Shown: positions 6,772-14,668 of the stretch, piece by piece
How the letters are laid out: every line of letters begins with the position of its first letter
Numbering within the stretch: position 1 is the first letter of the stretch
NCBI GenBank assembly: GCA_002427975.1
Contig: DIZT01000053.1
Location: 24,767 to 40,829 of the forward strand
Direction of reading: 5' to 3'
Length of the DNA stretch: 16,063 bases
From: Micrococcaceae bacterium UBA6021
GTDB taxonomy: Bacteria > Actinomycetota > Actinomycetes > Actinomycetales > Micrococcaceae
Translations under genes and position numbers: made by a program
Notes under the pieces: model-generated
What the model saw: the letters and a program-made list of their open reading frames with translations, nothing else
The model's database searches: none
What the model was told of the DNA's origin: nothing

Positions 6772-7662
6772 TCAGCCCTTGGCGGCGATCGCTGCCTGCA
6801 GGAAGTCAGGGAACGGGGTCTGCGCGCTGGCACCCTTGCCCCACTGCTGGCCGTCCACGAACACGGTGGGCGTGCCGGTCACGCCGATCGAGGCGGCCTG
6901 CTTGGTGGCGAAGTTCACGAACGGGCGGTAGGTCTTCCCATCCACGCAGGCGTCAATGTTCTTGGCGCCGACGTCAGTGGCCATGGTCTTGAGTTTGTCA
7001 TCAGAAATGCCGGCGGAGCCTTCGGCAGGCTGGTTGGCGAACAGCGAGTCCACAAACTCGGCGTACTTCTCCGGAGATTCGTTGACAACGCACGCAGCGG
7101 CGTTGGCTGCACGGGAGGAGTAATTCGTCGAGGACCGGCTGTCCAGGAACCCGAGGGCCCGGTATTCCACCGAGATCTTGCCCTCGTTGCGCAGGGAGGT
7201 CAGTTGGGCGTTGTTCTTCGCTTCGAAGTCTTTGCAGACCGGGCAGATGAAGTCAACGTACAGGACCACCTTGACGGGCTTGCCGGCCTCCGCCTCGGCG
7301 CCGGGAGCAACAACCTCCGCCGGTGCAGTCTTGGGCGCTTCAGGCACGGCAGCGGCATCAACGGTGGCCGGTTCCAGCTTGGCCACGTCGGTATTGGCGA
7401 GCAAGGTGATGCCACCGTGGACGTTTCCGTTGGCCGGCGTCGGTCCCTGATCGGCGATGGGGGCGTTCTGCCGCATCGTTGAAGTCACCACCAGGGCCAC
7501 CACCGCAAGGATGGCCACCACGGCCGCCACAATGCCCCAGCCGATAAGCAGCTTGTTGCGCTTGTCCTTCTTCAGCTGCGCTTCCCGGATCTGGCGCGCC
7601 TTCTCGCGCGCCTCCGAGGTTCGCTCAGCCTTGGACTTACGTATTTCATTTGCGGGGCTCAT
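6772..7662 (-). CDS. Membrane-anchored DsbA-like thioredoxin-fold protein
   Basis: A 296-residue extracytoplasmic thiol-disulfide protein of the DsbA/Thioredoxin_4 type. Seen: a charged, Lys/Arg-rich cytoplasmic N-terminus (1-37, helix-like), one transmembrane segment (about 38-60), an Ala/Pro-rich linker (about 65-128), then the thioredoxin fold beginning KVVLYVDFICPVC with active-site Cys140 and Cys143. The DsbA helical insert contains a second Cys pair (in NAAACVV and NIDACVD), and the cis-Pro loop is GVTGTPTVFVDG. Family knowledge: such proteins oxidise or isomerise cysteines in exported proteins; MauG- or BdbD-like roles cannot be separated here. The ATG at 7660-7662 has AAGGA three bases upstream. 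It is divergent from otsA with about 180 bp between; TAAAAT on the minus strand at 7714-7719 is a possible -10. The terminator at 6707-6743 ends it as a monocistronic unit. Confidence 0.9.
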   Translation of the reverse strand: MSPANEIRKSKAERTSEAREKARQIREAQLKKDKRNKLLIGWGIVAAVVAILAVVALVVTSTMRQNAPIADQGPTPANGNVHGGITLLANTDVAKLEPATVDAAAVPEAPKTAPAEVVAPGAEAEAGKPVKVVLYVDFICPVCKDFEAKNNAQLTSLRNEGKISVEYRALGFLDSRSSTNYSSRAANAAACVVNESPEKYAEFVDSLFANQPAEGSAGISDDKLKTMATDVGAKNIDACVDGKTYRPFVNFATKQAASIGVTGTPTVFVDGQQWGKGASAQTPFPDFLQAAIAAKG

Positions 7663-7841
7663 GTGTTCCTTGGGTCGATCGACATAGGGGGACCACTCTG
7701 TGGCGACGCCCCCATTTTAGGGGACAAACCTGAGAGCTTGCGCTTTCAAGTATTCCGCCCGAATTACCAACGGACGAATGGCCCCGAAGATTCCATCCTA
7801 TTAAGGTGGCCTAAAGGCACAAGCAACCCCAGGGGGCCGCA

Positions 7842-9344
7842 ATGCAAACACCCGTCCAAGAAAAACCAACAGCTGTACCTGCAACCGGCGCCGCCGCGCG
7901 CAGCCACAGCACGGCCGCCAAGTACGACTTTATGGTTGTGTCCAACAGGCTGCCTGTTGACCGCTGCGCGCCAGGCGAGAGCGGCGACGACGGTTCCGGC
8001 TGGCGCCGCTCCCCCGGGGGCCTGGTGACTGCCCTCGCACCAATGATGACAAAGACCGACGGCGCGTGGGTGGGCTGGCACGGCGCTCCCGATGAAACCG
8101 TCACGCCGTTCAGCCACGGCGGCATGGACCTGGTCCCGGTCCAGCTGAGCAACGACGACGTTGAGCTCTACTACGAGGGCTTCTCCAACGCCACCCTGTG
8201 GCCCCTCTACCACGACGTCATCGCCCCGCCTGAGTTCCACCGGACCTGGTGGGACGCCTACCGCAGGGTCAACCAAAGGTTTGCCGACGCCGTCGTACGC
8301 CATGCGGACCAAGGAGCCACGGTGTGGATCCAGGACTACCAGTTGCAGCTCGTACCGCGGCTGCTGCGCGAAGCGCGGCCGGACCTGCGGATCGGTTTCT
8401 TCAACCACATCCCCTTCCCCCCGCCGGAAATCTTCGCTCAGCTGCCGTGGCGGCAGGCCATCATCGAGGGGCTGATGGGCGCAGACCTGGTGGGCTTCCA
8501 GCGCCCCAGCGACGCCGGCAACTTCATGCGCTCCGCCCGCCGGTTCCTGGGCGCCAGCGTCAAGCAGCAGCAGGTGCATGTGAAGGGTAAAGACGGCGAA
8601 ATCACGCATATCGCCAGGGCCCAGGCGTTCCCCATCTCCATCGACGTGGCCCAGATCAGCGAACTGGCCAACAATCCCGAGATCATCGAGCGCGCCCGCC
8701 AGATCCGCCAGGACCTCGGCAACCCCAAGACCATCCTCCTGGGCGTGGACCGGCTGGATTACACCAAGGGCATCCGCCACCGGCTCAAGGCCTTCGAGGA
8801 ACTCCTGAACGAAGGCAAGCTGACCGTCGGAGACGCAACGCTGATCCAGGTGGCCAGCCCCAGCCGCGAACGCGTGGAGCAGTACCGCCTCCTGCGCGAG
8901 GAAGTGGAAGGCACCGTAGGCCATATCAATGGCACGTACGACACCATCCAGAACACCGCCGTCCGCTACCTGCACCACAACTACCCCGTGGAGGAGATGG
9001 TGGCGCTGTACCTCGCCGCCGACGTCATGCTCGTCACGGCATTGCGGGACGGCATGAACCTCGTGGCCAAGGAATACGTCACCGCCCGCAAGGACAGCGA
9101 CGGCGCCCTGGTCCTCAGCGAGTTCGCCGGCGCCGCAGACCAGCTCAAACAGGCACTGCTGATGAACCCGCACGATATCGACGGTCTCAAGGACACCATC
9201 ATGCGGGCCGTCAATTTGCCGCCCAAAGACGCCGCGCGCCGCATGCGGTCCATGCGCAAGCAGATCCTGGAGCACGACGTCGACCACTGGTCAGCTGACT
9301 TCCTGGCCGCCCTGAACGAGAAAGTTGTGCGCGATGACTCCTGA
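7842..9344 (+). CDS. otsA: Trehalose-6-phosphate synthase (GT20)
   Basis: Transfers glucose from UDP-glucose (or another NDP-glucose) to glucose-6-phosphate, giving trehalose-6-phosphate in the cytoplasm. Its 500 residues are close to the usual 470-500, with about 27 extra Ala/Thr-rich residues at the N-terminus. Visible motifs: VVSNRLPV (32-39), the RSPGGL loop (56-61), substrate residues equivalent to E. coli Tyr76, Trp85 and Asp130 (Tyr111, Trp120, Asp165 in WIQDYQLQLVP), HIPFPPPEIF (from His189), GVDRLDYTKGI with the phosphate-binding Arg and Lys, and RDGMNLVAKEY near the C-terminal third. The start ATG has a G-rich AGGGGG site six bases upstream. The next gene overlaps it by 11 bp, so the two are translationally coupled. 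Confidence 0.97.
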   Translation: MQTPVQEKPTAVPATGAAARSHSTAAKYDFMVVSNRLPVDRCAPGESGDDGSGWRRSPGGLVTALAPMMTKTDGAWVGWHGAPDETVTPFSHGGMDLVPVQLSNDDVELYYEGFSNATLWPLYHDVIAPPEFHRTWWDAYRRVNQRFADAVVRHADQGATVWIQDYQLQLVPRLLREARPDLRIGFFNHIPFPPPEIFAQLPWRQAIIEGLMGADLVGFQRPSDAGNFMRSARRFLGASVKQQQVHVKGKDGEITHIARAQAFPISIDVAQISELANNPEIIERARQIRQDLGNPKTILLGVDRLDYTKGIRHRLKAFEELLNEGKLTVGDATLIQVASPSRERVEQYRLLREEVEGTVGHINGTYDTIQNTAVRYLHHNYPVEEMVALYLAADVMLVTALRDGMNLVAKEYVTARKDSDGALVLSEFAGAADQLKQALLMNPHDIDGLKDTIMRAVNLPPKDAARRMRSMRKQILEHDVDHWSADFLAALNEKVVRDDS

Positions 9345-10164
9345 CGCCCGCCCCGCCAAGGGCCCTCTCACCCTGTCCCCCGAACTCCGGCAGGCCGCCC
9401 GGCGCATCGCCCAGACAGAACACCTGCTGGTGGCCATGGACTTCGACGGCACCATCTCCCCGCTTGTTGACCGCGCCGACGACGCCCGCCCCCTTCCGCG
9501 CTCGGCCGCCGCTTTCGCCGGGCTCGCCGCCCTTCCGCGGACGACGACGGCACTCATCTCGGGACGGGCCCTCGCCAGCCTGCGCGCGGTCGCCTCGCCC
9601 CCCGTGGCCACCCTGCTCATCGGCAGCCATGGCGCCGAAGCGTGGCTGGGCCCCGGATCCACGGAGCTGACACTGGACGAGGCCCAGCGGCTGCTGCTGG
9701 CCGAAGTCCGCGGTGTCCTCGAAGAGATCGTTGAGCAGGCACCGGGCACACTGCTCGAAGACAAACCCGCAGGCGTGGTCCTGCACACCCGGCTGGCTAC
9801 GGATGATGTCGCCGAGGACGCGGTGGCCGCAGTCCGTTCCGTCCTCCAGGACCGCAAGGGTGTCTTCCTGAAGAACGGCAAACGGGTCCTGGAAACATCG
9901 GTGGTCAACGCCTCCAAGGGCGAGGGCCTGATCTTCCTGCGTCAGATCACAGGGGCCACCGCAGTCCTCTTCGCAGGTGACGACGTCACGGACGAGGACG
10001 CCCTGGCCCGCCTGGAATCAGGCGATGTGGGCGTCAAGGTGGGCCTGGACTTCACCCAGGCCGAGTTCCGGGTTGAGGCGCCGGCCCACGTGGCGGAGCT
10101 GCTCGAAGCAGTCCTGCAGGAGCGGAGCCTGGTGGTGGCCGAAGAAGGCCCCGGCACCGACTGA
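9334..10164 (+). CDS. otsB: Trehalose-6-phosphate phosphatase (HAD)
   Basis: Removes phosphate from trehalose-6-phosphate to give trehalose, completing the OtsAB route. The 276-residue protein shows HAD motif I MDFDGTISPL (nucleophile Asp36, acid/base Asp38), motif II ISGR (Ser76), the cap with the family sequence GSHGAE, Lys in GVFLKNGKRVLE and NASKGEG, and motif IV GDDVTDEDAL. ATG 9334 lies inside the end of otsA (overlap 9334-9344), which argues for coupled translation; an in-frame TTG at 9325 is less likely. No terminator with a T-tract follows directly. A strong hairpin lies 120 bp downstream, in the leader of the next gene. Confidence 0.96.
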   Translation: MTPDARPAKGPLTLSPELRQAARRIAQTEHLLVAMDFDGTISPLVDRADDARPLPRSAAAFAGLAALPRTTTALISGRALASLRAVASPPVATLLIGSHGAEAWLGPGSTELTLDEAQRLLLAEVRGVLEEIVEQAPGTLLEDKPAGVVLHTRLATDDVAEDAVAAVRSVLQDRKGVFLKNGKRVLETSVVNASKGEGLIFLRQITGATAVLFAGDDVTDEDALARLESGDVGVKVGLDFTQAEFRVEAPAHVAELLEAVLQERSLVVAEEGPGTD

Positions 10165-10282
10165 ACCTCAGGAACATGTCCAAGCTCACGTGTGACCTCC
10201 GTAACATTTGCACCAATACGCCATTCGTCTGACATACTCTTGGTTGTGATGTGGCGCACAGGAACCGTGCGGCGTCACGCGA

Positions 10283-10308
10283 TACTCCTCGGCTTCGGCC
10301 GGGGAGTA
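10283..10308 (+). promoter_or_regulatory. Strong hairpin with UUCG tetraloop in the ABC ATPase leader
   Basis: The 11-base arms TACTCCTCGGC and GCCGGGGAGTA pair (one T-G wobble) around the loop TTCG closed by C-G, the exceptionally stable cUUCGg tetraloop. No T-tract follows, so it is not a normal intrinsic terminator. It lies about 90 bp before the ABC ATPase start and 118 bp after the otsB stop. It may stabilise or regulate the ATPase mRNA, or be a 3' end for otsB mRNA. Confidence 0.6.
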
Positions 10309-10398
10309 CACGGCTGCAATGCCGTGGATAACTGAATTACATGAACCATTCACTACGGATCGTCCGGCACGTACCTGCCGGTGAAGGGATTGATAACT

Positions 10399-11481
<1,083 letters not shown>

Positions 11482-11572
11482 TCCCCACCGGCTCCCTAGC
11501 CTCGCTCCGCTTCGGCAAGGGAACCCTGCCGGCGTGGGCCCACCCGCCGGCTCCCTAAGCAGCACCGCATAA

Positions 11573-11615
11573 CCGACGGCGGCCCTCCTGACTGGACGGG
11601 CCGCCGTCGGCGTTT
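11573..11615 (+). terminator. Intrinsic terminator after the ABC ATPase gene
   Basis: The perfect 13-bp arms CCGACGGCGGCCC and GGGCCGCCGTCGG surround a 12-base loop and are followed by CGTTTAA. The T-run is short, but the stem is very strong. A second G/C inverted repeat, GCCGGCG/CGCCGGC (11528-11534/11545-11551), lies just before it. Together they separate the ATPase transcript from the DUF4032 gene. Confidence 0.75.
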
Positions 11616-11662
11616 AAGCCCGATGTTTAGGCGAGCCGCCCTCTGTACGAAAGAATTGACCC

Positions 11663-13081
11663 ATGACCGATGAAAACAGCGCACAGTGGCACGACGAGCC
11701 CACGGACTACGCGCAGGTCGGCAAACTGCCGCGGTTCGAGGCAGCGAGCGCCAATGACGGCAAACTCTCCGCGGTCTCCAGCTCGCTGAACATCACGGCG
11801 GCCGCCGCCGATCCGGAGCTCCTGGACCTGCCCTGGCACATCGCGCTGGAGGACTGGCCTGCCGAAAACCTGGCGGCTCTCCCCCGCGGTATCTCGCGGC
11901 ACATCGTGCGGTTCGCCCACCTCGGCGGCTCCGTCATCGCCATCAAGGAAACGTCCGAACATGTGGCCCGCCATGAGTACCACATGCTCCGCAAGCTGGC
12001 CCGCCTGGATGTCCCTTGCGTTTCCCCGGTAGCCGTGATCACGGGCCGCACCACCCTGGAAGGGCGCCCGCTTAACCCCGTGCTGGTCACGCGCCACCTG
12101 AAGTTCTCCATGCCCTACCGCGCCCTGTTCTCGCAGATGCTGCGCAAGGACACCCTGACCCGGCTCATCGATGCCCAGGCGCTGCTGATGGTCCGGCTGC
12201 ACCTCATCGGCTTCTACTGGGGCGACGTCTCGCTCTCCAACACTCTGTTCCGCCGTGACGCGGGCGCGTTCGCGGCCTACCTGGTGGACGCCGAAACCGG
12301 CGAGCTGTATCCCGATCTTTCCACCGGCCAGCGCGAGTACGATCTCGAGATTGCCCGGGTCAACATCGCCGGGGAGCTGATGGACCTCCTGGACGGCGGT
12401 CTGATCGAGGAGAAGGTGGACCCGGTGGCCACCAGCGAACTCATCATGGAGAGCTACCGACGCCTGTGGACGGAACTGACGGAGAAGGAATCCTTCGAAC
12501 TCGGCGAACGGTGGCGCGTGGGCGCCCGCATCCGGCGGCTCAACGAACTGGGCTTCGACGTCGAGGAATACGCCATCAAGACCACCCAGAACGGTTCCAC
12601 CATCCAGCTCCAGCCCAAGGTGGTGGATGCCGGCCACCACCAGCGTCGCCTGCTGCGCCTGACCGGACTGGACGCCCAGGAGAACCAGGCCCGGCGCCTG
12701 CTCAACGACATGGACACGTTCCGGGCGGACAACAACCCGGGGATGGACGAGGAATACAGCGCCCACCTCTGGGTCAGCCAGGTCTTCGAACCGATTGTGC
12801 GCTCGATCCCGCGCGACCTGTCCCGCAAGCTCGAGCCGGCCGAGGCAGTGCACGAGGTGCTGGAGCACCGCTGGTACATGTCCGAGGAGCAAGCCCGCCA
12901 CATTCCGCTCGCCGAGGCTGTGCAGTCCTACATCGAGTCTGTCCTGCGCCACCGCCGGGACGAGGCCGCCATCATGTTGAACCCGGACACCGAGCTGCTC
13001 AAGATCCTCGAAGCCGAAACAGAGGAGTCCCGCTACGGCGCCGACGAATCCGACGACGAATACCCGGACGTGGACGACTGA
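11663..13081 (+). CDS. DUF4032 protein with LPS-kinase-like N-terminal domain
   Basis: A 472-residue cytoplasmic protein of unknown role. The N-terminal half resembles the protein-kinase-like/LPS kinase fold: strand Lys in GGSVIAIKET (Lys95), helix Glu in RHEYHMLRKL (Glu105), catalytic-loop-like GDVSLSN (Asp188, Asn193) and a metal-binding Asp in YLVDAETGE (Asp209). The classical HRD histidine/arginine is replaced by FYWGD. The second half (about 240-450) matches what is called DUF4032, is rich in charged helices and contains SRKLEPAEAVHEVLEHRWYMSE. The tail (455-472) is strongly acidic. It has no signal peptide and no membrane segment. The ATG at 11663 has a GAAAG site nine bases upstream. 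It lies downstream of the sugar ABC ATPase but behind a terminator. Substrate and activity are unknown; a small-molecule kinase is only a structural guess. Confidence 0.85.
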   Translation: MTDENSAQWHDEPTDYAQVGKLPRFEAASANDGKLSAVSSSLNITAAAADPELLDLPWHIALEDWPAENLAALPRGISRHIVRFAHLGGSVIAIKETSEHVARHEYHMLRKLARLDVPCVSPVAVITGRTTLEGRPLNPVLVTRHLKFSMPYRALFSQMLRKDTLTRLIDAQALLMVRLHLIGFYWGDVSLSNTLFRRDAGAFAAYLVDAETGELYPDLSTGQREYDLEIARVNIAGELMDLLDGGLIEEKVDPVATSELIMESYRRLWTELTEKESFELGERWRVGARIRRLNELGFDVEEYAIKTTQNGSTIQLQPKVVDAGHHQRRLLRLTGLDAQENQARRLLNDMDTFRADNNPGMDEEYSAHLWVSQVFEPIVRSIPRDLSRKLEPAEAVHEVLEHRWYMSEEQARHIPLAEAVQSYIESVLRHRRDEAAIMLNPDTELLKILEAETEESRYGADESDDEYPDVDD

Positions 13082-13096
13082 GCGCCCTGGAAAGAG

Positions 13097-13131
13097 CCCG
13101 GGCACCGCAGCGTTAAATGGCCTTGCCCGGG
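13097..13131 (-). terminator. Weak candidate terminator at the glcD-like 3' end
   Basis: The 8-bp arms CCCGGGCA (13097-13104) and TGCCCGGG (13124-13131) surround 19 bases. On the minus strand CTCTTTCC follows. The right arm overlaps the last codons of the FAD oxidoreductase gene, and the structure lies in the convergent gap after the DUF4032 gene, so it may serve both. The T-run is poor. Confidence 0.4.
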
Positions 13132-14483
13132 TTCAGGATGCCGGCCGGGTCAAAGAGTTCCTTGATCCTGCGCTGCAGCTCCCTGACAGGCTCCGGCTGC
13201 TCCAGGCCCAGCCAGCGCAGTTTGTACTGCCCGATCCCGTGCTCCCCGGTGATGGTGCCGCCCATTTCCAGTGCCGCATCGATCGAGGCATCCAGGGCAA
13301 GGTTCAGCCGGTCCATGGCGCCCTCATCCACCGCACTGTCCTGACGGTCAATCCAGAACGTGGGGTGCAGGTTGCCGTCGCCGGCGTGCGCCACCACTTT
13401 CAGGTTTACGCTGTGCTCTGCCGCCAGGTCTTCCAGCGCGGAAACGTAATCCACCAGGCGTGAGCGCGGCACGGCCACGTCCTCGCCCACGCGGTATTGG
13501 TCATCCACCTCCACCCCCCGGCTGTTGCGGCGGAGTTCCACGAGCTGCTCGGCTTCCGCCGTGGCTTCCGTGGTCACCGTGGCGCCTCCGGCCGCGAGGA
13601 CAGAACGGACGACGTCGGCCTCCGCCGCAGCCCCGAACCCGTCGGTCTGGATCAGGAGCAGCGAACGGCCGCGGGCGCTCAGGTCGGAGCCGTGGAGCTC
13701 GTCCAGCTGGGCCAGTGTGCCGCCGTCGAGCAGTTCCATAATGGCCGGCTGCACCCGGGCCCGGCCCACCGCCAGGACGCCCGCAGCAGCCTGCCGGAAG
13801 TCCGGGTAGAACGCGGCGATGGTGTGCACCTCGCGGGGCAGGTACTTGAGCCGGACGGTTGCCCCCACAACGATCCCCAGGGTGCCCTCGGAACCAACAA
13901 ACAGCCCCGTGAGGTCGTAGCCGGCGACGCCTTTGAACGTCTGGTGGCCGGTGTGGATGAGGGACCCGTCGGCCAGCACCACATCCAGGGCCAGCACCGA
14001 GTCCCGGGTAACGCCGTACTTGGCGCAGCGAAGTCCCCCGGCATTCGTGGCAACGTTGCCGCCGATCGTTGAGGAGCGGAAGCTCGCCGGATCCGGCGCG
14101 TACATCAGGCCATGCTCTGCGGCGGCTTCGTTGAGGGCCGCGTTGACCACGCCTGGTTCGACGACGGCGGTCTCGTCGTCCGGGTTCAGGTCAAGGATGC
14201 GGTTCATCCGTTCCAGGGACAGGACGACGCAGTTCCTGCTCGCGTGCGCGCCGCCGGAAACGCCCGTGCCCGCTCCGCGGGCCACGACGGCGACGCTGTG
14301 AGCGGCACACAGCCTGACCACAGCCTGCACCTCCGCCACCGAACCGGCAAAGACCACCGCTTCGGGGAGCTGGAAATCCAGGACGGGAGCCTGATCCACG
14401 GCATACCTCGCCAGCAATGCCGTCTCAGTGCTGACCTTCCCTGCGCCGAGGGCGCCCACCAGCTCTTCAACCAAGCTGCCCAC
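13113..14483 (-). CDS. FAD-linked oxidoreductase, GlcD type (glycolate/D-lactate dehydrogenase-like)
   Basis: A 456-residue flavoprotein of the VAO/GlcD family that oxidises a 2-hydroxy acid with FAD. Seen: the FAD_binding_4 domain (about 35-215) with VVARGAGTGVSGGA, the APDPASFRSSTIGGNVATNAGG pyrophosphate-binding region (about 128-150) and YDLTGLFVGSEGTLGI; then the FAD-oxidase C domain with HAGDGNLHP (366-374), active-site-like GEHGIG (His415) and the family ending LFDPAGILNPGKA. The GTG at 14481-14483 has GGGAGG four bases upstream. Family members act on glycolate, D-lactate or D-2-hydroxyglutarate; no GlcE/GlcF or iron-sulfur partner is visible here, so the substrate is open. It is divergent from the alpha-glucosidase and convergent with the DUF4032 gene. 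Confidence 0.92.
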   Translation of the reverse strand: MGSLVEELVGALGAGKVSTETALLARYAVDQAPVLDFQLPEAVVFAGSVAEVQAVVRLCAAHSVAVVARGAGTGVSGGAHASRNCVVLSLERMNRILDLNPDDETAVVEPGVVNAALNEAAAEHGLMYAPDPASFRSSTIGGNVATNAGGLRCAKYGVTRDSVLALDVVLADGSLIHTGHQTFKGVAGYDLTGLFVGSEGTLGIVVGATVRLKYLPREVHTIAAFYPDFRQAAAGVLAVGRARVQPAIMELLDGGTLAQLDELHGSDLSARGRSLLLIQTDGFGAAAEADVVRSVLAAGGATVTTEATAEAEQLVELRRNSRGVEVDDQYRVGEDVAVPRSRLVDYVSALEDLAAEHSVNLKVVAHAGDGNLHPTFWIDRQDSAVDEGAMDRLNLALDASIDAALEMGGTITGEHGIGQYKLRWLGLEQPEPVRELQRRIKELFDPAGILNPGKAI

Positions 14484-14555
14484 GCAGCCTCCCGTCGTCG
14501 TCGTTCTCCCCAGTCTAGGGCGATCACCGGAACCGGCTCACGGTTCGCAACCGAC

Positions 14556-14569
14556 TGTAAGCGTTTCCA
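14556..14569. promoter_or_regulatory. LacI-family operator O1
   Basis: TGTAAGCGTTTCCA fits the palindromic LacI/CcpA-family consensus TGNAANCGNTTNCA at every defined position. It is 73 bp upstream of the glcD-like GTG start and about 100 bp upstream of the alpha-glucosidase, so it could affect either gene. Confidence 0.75.
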
Positions 14570-14621
14570 GCACTATGGGCTTCCAGCGTCCTACGCCTCT
14601 GTAGCCATACTAAAATTTTGG

Positions 14622-14635
14622 TGGAAACGTTTGCA
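14622..14635. promoter_or_regulatory. LacI-family operator O2
   Basis: TGGAAACGTTTGCA is again a full match to TGNAANCGNTTNCA. Its centre is 66 bp from that of O1, a spacing that would allow looping by a tetramer or binding by two dimers. It ends 33 bp before the alpha-glucosidase ATG, where it would overlap or adjoin the -35 region and so repress directly. Confidence 0.8.
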
Positions 14636-14661
14636 GTTTGCCGTTCCTTAGGGTCTAAGCT
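14631..14661 (+). promoter_or_regulatory. Candidate alpha-glucosidase promoter, possibly leaderless
   Basis: TAAGCT (14656-14661) fits the actinobacterial TANNNT -10 pattern and would place transcription start at or near the ATG (14669). TTGCAG (14631-14636) is a possible -35, but the spacing of 19 bp is long. No Shine-Dalgarno sequence precedes the ATG (the bases read CTGTCCTCC), which is compatible with a leaderless mRNA. The call was made by eye. Confidence 0.35.
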
Positions 14662-14668
14662 GTCCTCC

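Noticed and set aside
7764..9287. Long open frame of 507 codons on the minus strand
   Set aside because: It is fully antisense to otsA, whose catalytic motifs are unmistakable. Such shadows are expected in GC-rich genes with strong third-position bias.
11627..13105. Open frame of 492 codons on the minus strand opposite the DUF4032 gene
   Set aside because: It has the composition of a GC shadow (Val/Gly/Asp/His-rich) and no recognisable domain. The plus strand carries the real protein.
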